A stretch of DNA of 64,000 bases from Astragalus membranaceus (Eukaryota > Streptophyta > Magnoliopsida > Fabales > Fabaceae): NCBI GenBank assembly GCA_039519185.1, contig CM076847.1, positions 78,095,100-78,159,099 of the forward strand, written 5' to 3'. This document shows, piece after piece, positions 43,618-55,159 of this stretch. The notes beneath the pieces are model-generated. The model saw only the letters and a list, made by a program, of their open reading frames with translations. It had not been told where the DNA came from and did no database searches. Positions within the stretch are counted from its first letter, which is position 1. Each line of letters opens with the position of its first letter. The position numbers were made by a program, and so were the translations under genes.

Positions 43618-46155
43618 TCACGGCAAGGAAGGGGGAGGGTAAATGACGTCAAACGCTTCAGAGTCAGGGTAGGGCTTGACAACACGCCCGCTTTCTACGG
43701 TATGCTCCAAACGAATAACCCTCCGGTCCAAAGGTAGAGAGGGATGCATAACAGTGACTTGAGCAAGCGCTTTGTCAAAACTCTCCCTAGCCACTTCCAC
43801 AGCCATCTGGGCCACCTCCACCATCTCGTTCTCCACGGCCTCGGCTTTGGCAAGCGCCTCCTGAAGCTCTTTTTCCAGCTCAGCAATCCGAGGCGAGAAA
43901 TCGACTCTAGACCCGACCTGGGCCTGCCTCGCTTTCACAAGATCGGCCTCGAGTTCTTGAATCCGGGCCCTCAGGGAAGAAACCACCTCTTCAGACCGCC
44001 TCTCTTAACTCTCAAGATCTGAGATTCGGACCTCATGTTCCATGCACAAATTAAGGGCAGAGTCCCTCTCCTTTTCAAGTTTTTTCGCAACCGCTTTGAG
44101 CTCGGTCTGGTCCCTCTCCAGCACCTCATATTTCTTCTGCAACTCCTCCCGGGCTTTTCTTTCGTTGTCCCTCTCCACCAAAGCTCCTGTAATAGCAGAA
44201 ACAAGGAAGTCAACAACAAAAATAACCAAAAAGAAAAATCAAAGAGTGCACCTCGGAATTTGGGGTCACCTTTTGCTTGACTCTCAGCCTCGACCTTCTG
44301 AAGCTTGGTCACGTCGGCCAGATGCCGAAATAACCTGAGAGACGCCTCAACCGGGTCGACCCGGGAATCCTCCAAGTGCTTCTGCAGGAAGTCGGCGTCA
44401 ATCGAAATACCGGAAGACCTAAAAGTTCGGTGCTTCCCATGACGACCCTTTTTTGAAGCCCGGGCAACCGGAGCATGTGAAGTAGAAGCAGGGTCTGCTT
44501 GCGGCAGGGGGCGCTCCCTTTTCCGATGCAAGAGATCCGCAGCCCGATCCTCTACACCAGCCGAGCTGGCCTCCGGGATTGTATTGATCGGAACGGCAGC
44601 AACGAGTTTCTCCTTTTGAACCCCGGCCTTCCTTTCCGCAAGAGCCGCCAGGCGGGAGAACTTGTCAGGCCCCATGCTATCTGCAAAATAAGGAAAATAA
44701 ACAATGTTATAAGAAACGACAGTCAAAAAATTATGGGCGGGGTTATCGACCAAAAAACCTACCAAGAACGGCGGCTACTTGAGATTTCGACCCGGCCCCA
44801 ACTAATCGGGCTACGTCAATCCCAAATTTTTTGGGATCCCGGTAGACAATCAGGTCGGCAAAATTCGTCAAGATCGCCAGCGGGTCCTGATCAACCTGGG
44901 ATAGCCGCCCTAAGCTGACGGTGTAGGAATGAGGCCTCCGGTTGAAATGAGAGAGAGACCACCCCAGTTGAAACTTTGTGAACACCAGTGATTTCCCGTC
45001 CGCTGAATATTGGCCGACGTGCCTCACTGCCTCCTCGTTCACGGGCTCTACAAAGAAGTACTTATTTTTCCAGTTCTTCAGAGAGTCGGAATAGGGCATG
45101 AAAATCTTTACTCCCCTCTTGGCCCGGAAGCTCACGTGCTCCCACCGATCCTTGGTGCCATCCTCATGCCTCCGGTTGACCTCAAAAAGGTGGAAGAAGA
45201 GGTCACAGGAGATTGGCCTCTCTAGATGAATGCACATTAACTCAAAAGCCCGGAGGAACGCCCATGAGTTAGGATGTAGTTGGGAAGGAGCGAGGTTCAA
45301 GATCTCCAAAGCCTCTTGCTGAAAGGTGGTGAAAGGGGGGCTAACGTGCATATCAAGGATCGTCACCCCGTACATAACAAATTTCAGAGCTTTCGGCCAG
45401 ACGGCCACATGTTGGTCTTCAGCCATTCCCTCCACATTCCAGATCTGATCTTTCCGGGAAAGGCGATTGACAAAGAAACTCATGTCGTCCCCGGTCCTAT
45501 AGAGGGACGGAATCCCCCTCAACGCCTCCGACACCCATGAATACTCCCGGGGAACAGTGAGAGGTTGGGACAAGGGAACATCGACCGGCCCTACTCCGAC
45601 TCGGGGGTATTGGTCGGAATCACCTTCTTCATACGCGGGCTCCCCACAATGCCCAAGACCGTCTTCATTGTTGCGGCTCTCAACAACCTCCGCCTCACTC
45701 TCATCCGAACTCCAGCTAGTACTACCCTGATCTTCACGGTCGGGCTCGGCGTCAGAATCATCCGAATCAAGGACCACTACCTCTGTGTTATCTTCATCTA
45801 CCGGCTCGTTGCTGGGAACCCCGGGAGACCGGTCTTCTGCGTGAGTAGGAGCGGAGCCCAAGTCGTCTTGAACCTCGGGAATAACCGACCCGGGGAGACT
45901 AGCACGAATTTCCATCGACTCTCCAATACCGGAAGCCATTGTTTTTGCGAGATTAGGGCGATCTGTGTCACCAACTCGACGGGTTTGTTTCTTCATCGCC
46001 AGATCGATCCTGTAGAAATGGGGGCTTGACGAGTCAGGTTGATACGTAAACAGTGGGTCCACAACCAAGTTGGAACCCGACCTGACGACCCCCACTCTGT
46101 ATCTATAAATACGGGCCCGGAGAGAACCCGGTCGTGATCTAAAGCCGGAAGCCAT
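43618..46155 (-). CDS. Antisense spliced gene (aORF) of the retrotransposon
   Basis: Three exons with consistent phases lie opposite to gag-pol: 46155-44763, 44680-44252, and from 44186 on. Both introns are short with GT-AG borders and join in phase 1. The first product is about 464 residues: an acidic Ser/Asp/Glu stretch, then a conserved block ('WVSEALRGIPSLYRTGDDM', 'LEILNLAPSQLHPNSWAFLR', 'KYFFVEP') that resembles the 'putative gypsy type transposon' domain (PF04195). Exon 2 is Lys/Arg-rich, and exon 3 is a long coiled coil ('REELQKKYEVLERDQTEL'). A TAA at 44005-44007 interrupts exon 3; the same frame resumes as coiled coil to 43618. Tat relatives such as Retand and Grande carry antisense genes at this place. 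Function unknown. Confidence 0.75.
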
Positions 46156-46720
46156 AAAGAAAAAGAGGAAAACTAACCTTGTGAAAAACTACGCTCGTCG
46201 AACACTTGAAGCAGGTCGCGAATAGCAAAGGCCTCACCGAGACTCAGCACAACTCTGAAGGACGAAATAAGCTCCGGAACGACTTTAAGGCCGGAAGCAG
46301 AGCAATTCACAGAAAAACAGTCCAAAATAAGGGGGATCCCCCCTCCTATTTATAGGGAGCAAGAAGGCCACAGATGGGCCTGGGCCTAGGCTACGTTTTC
46401 CAAAGCTAGCCCCTAGACAGGCGCGTCGTTCCAAGCGCCATCATTACCCCAATCATCCTCGAACGACGCGTCCCATCAATGACGTTGCCAGCTAGCACAG
46501 AAATCAAGGCGCAGGTATGACCGGACCGCTTCGTTTCCCTCGGCTCGCCCCGGTCTCTTGACCCCGCCGTGATCGGAATCTCTCAAAAGCGGACAGCCTC
46601 GAGTCACTCGACGCGACCTGAGTCCCTCAGATCATCCCGGTATACCGTGAAGTATCTCACCCGAGTTTGGGCCCGACGCGACCTCTAAACGACAAGTCTA
46701 GCTCGCCTTAAGGCGACCCG

Positions 46721-46734
46721 ACTTGGGGGGCTAC
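46721..46734 (+). other. Polypurine tract
   Basis: 'acttggggggctac' directly precedes the 3' LTR. The G run is at the usual place for plus-strand priming, although 'ctac' interrupts purines at the LTR edge. Confidence 0.7.
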
Positions 46735-47076
46735 TGTTATGGATTGGGCCTCGATGGCCAATCCACCAAAAAAGCCCAATACCAAAGGACCCAATTCATC
46801 CAACGGTGGAGATTGCAGACCTAGATCCAACAGCCCTCCTCCACTCCAGATACCTATAAATAAGCATTGATTGCTCACATTAATGGTACTCATCTCTCAC
46901 ATACTCTCACTTGTAATTGACTCACTCACTGACTTGAGCGTCGGAGTGTCATTGCAGGTACCACCCACCTCGGACCGGAGCACCAACTCGGACGACCAAA
47001 GACATACGTACCAACTATCTCGGACCGGACTATTTATCCAAGACCGGATACATAGCTGGAGATACGGTACCGAACA
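46735..47076 (+). repeat. 3' LTR of the Tat-lineage element
   Basis: 342 bp, TG...CA, followed by the target duplication 'ggttt'. It differs from the 5' LTR by three substitutions and one missing C, all in the last third. Confidence 0.95.
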
Positions 47077-47081
47077 GGTTT

Positions 47082-47769
47082 GAATTACATTAGGTGTTGC
47101 TGCAATTGAATTATATCACAAATGCAATAATATCACAATTGAATAGTATCACGAAGCACGGTTGCTTGAAGAAATTTTATACCCAATAATATGACAATAA
47201 CCCCATAGCAGGAATAGAAAATTATAGATGGATTCTTATTTTAACCAAAGTCATGACATGAATAAGAAACTGTACAATCTGAGAGAAAAACATAGCAATA
47301 GTAGATGTTTTTCCTCTGTCAGGAATGTCGTCATCACCACCATGGGAAGCGTGTGACCTCCATTCGTGTGTTCATGTCATTGCTGTCGGCGTCGTTGCCG
47401 GTCATGACCGTCGATAACCAGGGAAAGCAAGCGCCGCTTTCGGTTTTGCACGGAGCACTGGTTTTGTTTCGCCCCGTTTATTATTACTTAATTATTTGTT
47501 ACCTTTTAATCTGGGCCGTTTGGTTAATCTGATGGTTGAATCCGAAAAGAACGTAATAGCTAAAAATAACAGCCGTCAGCCGCAGAACAGCAGCCAGCAG
47601 GTCCCAAAGCCCTCCTTTATCGCTAAAACCCTAAACCTAAAACAAATTAGGAAACAACAAAATCAAATCAACCTAATTGGCAGTCAGTTTAAATTATCAT
47701 AAAGCCCATAAATAAAAAGAGCCTATAAATCGACGACCTTAAATCAGAAATAAAGAAAAGGATCAGGGA
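47082..47769 (+). promoter_or_regulatory. Upstream region of the TRAF1-like gene
   Basis: No gene was recognised between the 3' LTR and the TRAF1-like ATG. The last 60 bases, with 'cctataaatcgacgacc' (47723 on), are compatible with a core promoter or leader. The retrotransposon's 3' LTR therefore ends only about 690 bases upstream of the coding start. Confidence 0.35.
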
Positions 47770-50700
47770 ATGGCTGGTACTGTGAGTAAGGAGTCTGCGG
47801 AGGGAATTTCAAGTGGGCAGCATTGTCAAGCTGGGGAAGCATTGGCAGAGGTAGAGAATGGAATCACATCTACCTCTCCCCCATATTGGGACACTGATGA
47901 TGAAGATGATGGTGGTAAATACTTTTTTCTATTTTTTCCCCTTTATAATATGAATCTTCTGATTCTGACATTTTTTTACTTTTCACTTTATTATTACATG
48001 TCTCTGCGTCTGTTTGGTTTCATGGAGGAACAGCTCCAACTCGCGATTTCGGTCTCAAACGCGCATTTCACATGTTTGTTTCTCTTTTCATTCCGCGTCC
48101 AAACCACGTTTCTGTGTTGCTTCTGCGTCCAACAAAACCGATTCTCCATATACGCAAGAGATATCACCTACCATTTCTCAATTTTTCCCTTCATATTTGC
48201 ATGTCGTTGGCTACCTGAGAATAAAGCTCCTTTTTCATTACTTTCCTTCATTTTCATAACTAGTGGTAATTATTGGTGAGAGCATTTCATTACGGCGGCC
48301 GCTAGGTCATTGAAGGAGATGAAGATAGGGTTAATGATAGGAACCAAGCCCACCATATCTGTCAGCTAATCTTAACTGTTTATAATCTTGGTGCTCTTAA
48401 GAGCCCATTTTATGAACATCTATTCTCTGTTTTTTTTAGGCAACACACTATTTCTTATGATATTTTATATGCTATTAAGTACTTTTGTAATTTATTTTAT
48501 TTTTTATGATATGTTGCAAAATAATTATTCCTTATTAAGATTAAGATTTAGTATTATATTGCAATTTAAATTATATTCTCTAATTTAGATTATATTTTTT
48601 GTCGTCTATTTTATCAAATTTTAAATTTTGAACTTAATTAAGTTGATACCCATTTTGATAAGTTTACACCCAAAAGCACTTTTGATTTAATCTATCCAAA
48701 CAACAATGATTGATTTTTTTTTTATAAGTAACAACAATGATCGGTGAAAATCATTTTTCCTCACGGCAGAACCAAACACACATATGTTTTGTAATTTCGA
48801 CATAAAGATTACATGGATTAGATGTTTTGTAATTTTGTTGTGCGACAATATTTGGCATCTAGTTTTTTTATTGAAATTAGGGTTTTAATCTGTATTGATT
48901 TGGAGGATCAGAAAAGAATACATAATTAACTGTTACTTGGACCACATAAGGGTCACCTTATGCCTGGACATACTTTCCACTAACCTCTCCCATGTTGTGT
49001 GAGTTTTTTTTTTAAATAACACATAAAGCAACGCTCGTGGAATTCAACGAAAACTGGTCTTCTCACTATATAGCATTGCTCTACATTTATTTGTTTCAAT
49101 TGCCTTTTCCTAATATTTATAGGGAAGTTACTAGATCGTCAAATTTCTCAAATTATTAATTGACAGTGGCGGGTAACCCTGCCAAATGAATGGGTGAGAT
49201 TATACTTCAACTGTCATATTGAACGAAAACAAGTTTTCATAAGATACCTAAGCTAGCTCTTGTGCCAGCAGCCATAAAAGGGAAACCTAATGCTTTAAAG
49301 TCCCCGTCATAGCAGAGTTTAGGGAAGGGTCAGAGAGGCTAATTCTATGGTTTAAACTTTAAACACACGACCTCTTGGTCACATGGCAACAACTTCATCC
49401 ATTGTGCCAAGGGTTTCCTTCTCATGTCAACTGTCATAGAAGTGCCTTTTGTAGGCAGGGGTAAAGGGAGTTCAATAGGGACAATTAGATAATTTTTTTC
49501 ATCTGAATGGTTGAATGTTAATGTAGCTTCTGCTGGGTTTTGATTCTAGCATGATGGTCCATGATTGATTGATAATTTTCTTGTTCACAGAGAATGTTCA
49601 AAATCTTACTTGTTCTTCTTTTCATAGGACTGAAACCTTCTGAGTTATACGGAAAATATACGTGGAAGATCGAAAAGTTTTCTCAGATTACCAAAAGGGA
49701 AATCTGCAGTAATGAATTTGAGATTGGCGGCTACAAATGGTACGAGGGTTTAGATAAACTTATTGCACTTACATACCTTTCATTGTGATTTAGAGTTTAA
49801 CTATCCTTGCTGTTTTGCTTCATTTTAATTTACAGTGTTACAGTTTCAGAATCAGAACTACTTGTATGCAGGAACATGTTTTAATGAATGCATTATCCCG
49901 AGTCAATCATGACAGTGGTTACTTTTATGTACTTCAACTTTTGTAGTTTATCTCGATATGTCCTGTTTTAATAGGGATTATATAAAGAATAAATGGAGAA
50001 ATTCATTTAATCAAAGTTAGTATGAGGAATTGGAGGATCGGGATCCCTGGGTACAATGGGAAAATAAAACAGAGGAAAAGAGAAACCATCAGTGGAGAAA
50101 ATCTGCGCAATCCCTATGTATATTTGTTTCAAAACCCATTTGAATAGAACACGTGTTTTGTACCTTATAGAAGTCAAGTTGCCTAATCTCATCCATATCA
50201 ACTTTTGAGATAACAAAACACCACTCAAAGTACTGGTGTAGGGTTTTAACCAAAATCACCAAATTGTGGCATAGATCATAAATAGCCTTTAATATAATAA
50301 ATATTGGCCTCTTCACTTCCACCTAAACCACTATAACTAGTATTGACAAAAAATTGGTCCAAGGACTTAGCACACCAGTATTTATCAAAATGGATGAACA
50401 CGAAGTAGACATGTCATAGTTACAAAATGGCTGGGTAAAAGCATCGCACGATGCACATATCATGGAAAAAGCTTATGTCACCTGAAAACCTGCAGAATTA
50501 ATTCTACTATAGCATCACAGTTCAAATGAAAACTTGACCTTATTTGGGGCTTTGGACTTCATAAGAGATTAATCGAGACGGAAAGTAGCTCCATTCAACA
50601 AAATCAGTTAGAAATCTGAAAATGACTTGCACATAAACACCCTAGAGGGGATCAAGAAGTGTTGCTAATTTGTCAAACAGGAGAAGTTTATGCCGTTTGA

Positions 50701-53700
50701 AAAGGCGGGCCCAGTTCAAGGATTGTCATAAACTATTCATAGAATTCATGCCCTTATTTTAATGTTGGTACATGCAGTCTTATAAATGCATGTTTCTGAA
50801 AAGTTCACACGACTTTATGGATATATATGTTGATTTGTCAACCTAATCATTCTTTGGTCACTGGCAGGTTTATTTTAATTTATCCACAAGGCTGTGATGT
50901 TTGCAGTCATCTCTCACTGTTTTTGGGTGTAGCTAATCATGACAAACTTATTCCAGGTTCAGTTCATGATCTTTTTTCAGATTGCATTAAAAATTGGTTT
51001 AAGTTTCTACAGTTGGTTCCATAATATTTGGCTTACTTTCCCTTTTCTTGTTGGGGCGATACAGGATGGAGTCATTTTGCACAATTCACAATAACTGTGA
51101 TCAATAAAGACCCAAAGAAGTCAAATTGTTCTGGTGTGTTTACTGATAATTAGCTTAATTACTAGATATTACAAATTTTTCTCTTTGTTATTCATAATTG
51201 TTCTTGAGTTTTCCAGATACATTGCATCGATTTTGGAAGAAGGAGAAAGACTGGGGATGGAAAAAGTTTATGGAGCTGTCAAAGGTGTATGACGGATTTG
51301 TTGACACTTCTGACAATCTGATAATAAAAGCTCAAATTCAAGTCATCAGGTATTCTATACTTCAATTTACATTATTTAGGATCTTCCAAAGATTTACATG
51401 CCATCTGGTCTGCCTGTGTTTGTATTACTATTTAGGGCTATTAGCCACATGGTTTTCAACTCCATTTTCTTTACTTATATAGAAAGAGCATATAGATGTT
51501 CTGTAATTGTATTACTTGGAGTGATTGGTCCTTCTCAATTTCTTTTATAATTTAATGAAAGTCAGCAAGAGATAATATTCTTCTTATGATGCCAAGCTCT
51601 AACTTTTTTGGTGATGGTACCATTATTGCATTTATCACTGAGGTTGTAATTCTTGGATTCAATTATTGTTGACCTGTATCTTCCATTTTCCTTAGTTGGA
51701 GCTTTAATTCAGATGTGTGACCTTTTTGTTATTTATTTACTGGTTTCTGATGCGTAGGGAGAAACCAGACAGGCCTTTCCGTTGCCTTGATTGTCACTAT
51801 AGGAGAGAGCTTGTTAGGGTATATTTGAGAAATGTAGAGCAAATTTGTCGGCGTTTTGTGGAGGATAGAAGAAGCAAGCTTAAGAAGTTGATAGAGGATA
51901 AAGCTAGTTGGTCGAGGTAATTTGTTCTCTCCTTTGAAAGTGTCATTCTTCTGACATATGTGCATGGTGTATGCTTTAATTCCTATCTTGCTCCAAAATG
52001 TGACCTAATAAAATGTTAATACATCTACCTGAGTTTTTATTTGGGTTTACTTATTTGACAATGGCTTGATGTATTATAACCAACTTCTTGTAGTCTATGC
52101 CAACTTTTATGCATATGCATTTTGAAATGTATGTTACATCCTTTTAGAAATTTAAATCTGATTTGATATTCTCCTTTAAAATTTATTGTATTGAAACTGT
52201 TTCCCAATTTAATTAACATAAGATATTAGTATTCATTGCCTCTTATGTCAGTACTATAAGTTTTGGTGTCTGGTATTATTGGCTGATCAAACAGTAACTT
52301 GCAAACATGTGCAGCTTCTTTTCTTTCTGGAGGGAAATTGACCAAACATCTAGGTGCCGCATGTCTAGGGAGAAGACAGATGTCATTCTGAAAGTAGTTG
52401 TGAAACACTTCTTTATTGAGAAAGAAGTCACTTCTCCTTTGGTAATGGATTCCTTGTATAGTGGATTGAAGGCTCTTGAGGGCCAGACTAACAAGAAAGG
52501 TTGGGTAAAGTTGTTGGATTCTGAAGAAACACCAGCACCTATTGTTCGTGTTGAGAAAGATATGTTTGTACTCGTGGATGATGTTTTACTGCTTCTTGAA
52601 AGGGCTGCTATAGAACCACTACCTCCAAAAGATGAGAAAGGTCCTCAAAATCGCACAGAGGTAAGGCGTGGATTAATGTTCGTAAAATTATTTAAGGAAT
52701 TAGATGTCGACATCTAAGAGATGGTGATATGGTTGGGCATTGAGCCTATTGAAGTGTGATGGTATTAATTCAACCGCACAAGAGAGATTTTAGAGAATGG
52801 AGTTTCGAATAAAGGAGAGCTGAAACAGAGTCAGTCTATTTGTCAAAATCAGTGAAATGGGAATATTTGCTCACCATTAATTGGAATGTTTCCTTTCCAA
52901 CATGAATTTAGGTTGTGTTCACACGGCTTTTTTTACCATATTTCTGTAGATGTTATCTAATGATAGTGTATATTTAACATATATACTATATACTATACTA
53001 ATAATTTAGAAAGAAGCAAGTCTAGCCTATTGATAGGTGAGGACATGTGTTACACCTCTGGAATGGTATTTCAGTAACCTTGAAGATTATAAGTACTAAC
53101 AAGGGTATGGTTAAGGCACCCACCTTTTTTGCTTTATTCTTTTTGAATCCTTTTGATTGCTAAAAAATCTGTTTCTCCTGTCTTTGCAGGATGGAAACTC
53201 TAAAGAGGATTTCAATAAAGATTCTATAGAGGATGAAAGACGTCTCACAGAATTAGGACGTAGGATTTTGGAAATGTTTTTCCTTGCCCATATATTCAGG
53301 TAGGATACACCATAGATAGCTTTGCAATGAGTTTCATTCTCTTCATGTTTCTCAGCTTGATTGCTTGCTTACATAGTCTTGATTTTTGTTTGTTTAGATG
53401 CTGTTTCTTTGTGAAAATCACTTGTGAATACTCCACTAAATATGCAATGATGTTGCCACATCTCCTAATTCCTAATTATTCACTTTCATGTCTGCAGCAA
53501 TAAAATTGAGGTTGCTTATCAGGAAGCTCTTGCTCTAAAGAGACAAGAAGAACTCATCCGTGAAGAAGAGGCTGCATGGCAAGCTGAGAGGGAAAAGAAG
53601 TCTAAGAAAAAACAGGTTTTGTTGCAGATGCTAATGCATAGTTTGGTTCTCTTGTTAAGAGTTGGCTATTCATCACAGACTGACATATAATTTTGAAAAT

Positions 53701-54097
53701 TCTGACCAAAATATGCTAGTTTAGGAACAATTAACCAAACTTCTAATTAATTCATTTAGTTTCTGGTTAGTCAATAACACCCTTCAATTTAATTATTTCC
53801 TAGATTGGAAATATTTTAGCCAGCAATTTGTAAACTGTTTTTCTCCCAAGATGTTTTCTTTCTATTGATATCCCATTTTTCTATAGAACGCCTGCTATTT
53901 TTGGGATTAAATGATGTCATATGTGCATGGAAAGGAGAGTAGTTGGTTGATTTTCCTCTTAATTGCTGACGTATATTCTTTTCTTCTCACTACAGGCCAA
54001 ACAAAAGCGGAAGAATAGAAAAGTAAAGGATAAAGGGGGTGAGGAGATGACTATTATGGCTGTACATGACAAGAACCAAGAAAACAAATGCCATTGA
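47770..54097 (+). CDS. TRAF1: TRAF1A/B (MUSE13/14)-like MATH protein, C-terminally truncated
   Basis: Family members are cytosolic MATH adaptors that work with SCF-CPR1 in turnover of NLR immune receptors and with SINAT ligases in ATG6 control. Ten exons join in frame with GT-AG borders: 47770-47914, 49628-49739, 50868-50956, 51065-51133, 51217-51349, 51758-51916, 52315-52660, 53190-53299, 53498-53615, 53996-54097. They give 460 residues. The start 'EGISSGQHCQAGEALAEVEN' is characteristic. The MATH domain follows ('GKYTWKIEKFSQI', 'DTLHRFWKKEKDWGWKKFME'), then 'DRPFRCLDCHYRRELVRVYL', 'VEKDMFVLVDDVLLLLERAA' and a Lys/Glu-rich coiled coil. The family normally exceeds 1000 residues. Here a frameshift in exon 10 leads to TGA; the shifted frame keeps the relic 'DSNMEEAQTPSKKPDAM' before homology ends near 54165. 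Either a truncated adaptor or a recent pseudogene. Confidence 0.88.
48699..48741 (-). mobile_element. 19-bp micro-insertion with 12-bp duplication in intron 1
   Basis: 'aacaacaatgat' occurs at 48699-48710 and 48730-48741, flanking 19 bases that include a run of ten T. It lies in the first intron of the TRAF1-like gene. The duplication fits retroposition, though the A run is not at the very end of the insert. Confidence 0.45.
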
Positions 54098-54179
54098 TGA
54101 CAAAAAGGATTCTAACATGGAGGAAGCTCAAACTCCGTCTAAAAAGCCTGATGCCATGAAATACATATAGGTCCCACTA

Positions 54180-55150
54180 TATTTATTTCACTCAATCATA
54201 AAGAAAGTATTAAAGAGAGTGTTGCTAACATTTCTCTAATTAGTAATAGTGTAACTCGTTTTATAATTATATAAGTTTTTTTTTTCTTTCTTCGAGACAT
54301 TTTTATTAGGTAAAAGTTTGGAGGCTAAAGGGTTTGGCCCGCTTTATGCTTAGTACGGTATTGAAGTCCAGCTTGGTTAATAACTTAACTGTTATCAGAA
54401 ACATCCAATTACAGAATTTATCAAATTAAGGATAATGTTTTAGGTACATTTTGCATGAATGGAATTCTTTTCTTTTAGTTTTTTGTTCTCTCGTGAGTCA
54501 TGTCATTGTTTGGTACAAGCCTTGTCACTCATTTTATTCCTTCTTTGAATTCATCTTTTATTTTTTATTTTTTGACCTGAAATGATCTTTTCAAAACCTA
54601 GGATTCCATTTTTTTGACTTATTGGGGGTGAAGAATAGATTTTTTTTCAAATTTGAACTGGATGCTCTCCATCATGGGTGGCATTCATACCCACCGGATC
54701 AATTGTATATAGACTATAGTGGGCTCATAATCATTTGTTGTTTTTTTGAGGTCCATGTTCCCCAATGCGTCCCTTTTTTTCTGGGATTTCACTGGTTCGG
54801 CACCACTGCCCCGAACCTCGTACGGTTGATTGGTGTCGTGGCATATGTCTTGTGACACATTCCCCACGCTGAAATTTTAAAAGGTCCGGTGTGAGACAGC
54901 CGAACCGGTCCGGCCCATTTTTGCCGAACTCTGTAAAACTCAGGTACGGTTGCCTAGCCCCATACCTATTAAGAAATATGAATTCCTGCATATTTATTAA
55001 ACAGAAATGTTGAATGTACGGTTATGCCTTCGATAAATAAAATTCTAGTTTAAAATAATGATAGTTAAGTAGGGTCCTGCATATATTAATTAAGTAGTAA
55101 ACGAGTTCAAGATAAACGAATCCGAAAGTTACAAATCCATACAAACAACC
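54180..55150. other. Intergenic DNA between TRAF1-like gene and mobile-domain pseudogene
   Basis: No gene was recognised. Around 54810-54960 a GC-richer patch with 'gccgaaccggtccggccc' looks like part of a repeat, but no termini were found. Confidence 0.45.
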
Positions 55151-55159
55151 AAAACAACC

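Larger units (their letters stand above)
36823..47081 (+). mobile_element. Young Ty3/gypsy Tat-lineage LTR retrotransposon
   Basis: The element spans 36828-47076 (10,249 bp) and is bounded by the 5-bp duplication 'ggttt' (36823-36827 and 47077-47081). The two LTRs (343 and 342 bp) differ by three substitutions and one 1-bp indel. At a commonly assumed plant rate of about 1.3e-8 per site per year, that is a few hundred thousand years. In order: 5' LTR, primer site, gag-protease, reverse transcriptase, RNase H, a second archaeal-type RNase H, integrase, tandem repeats, an antisense spliced gene, polypurine tract, 3' LTR. The double RNase H and the antisense gene are marks of the Tat lineage. 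The gag-pol frame carries one internal stop. Confidence 0.95.
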
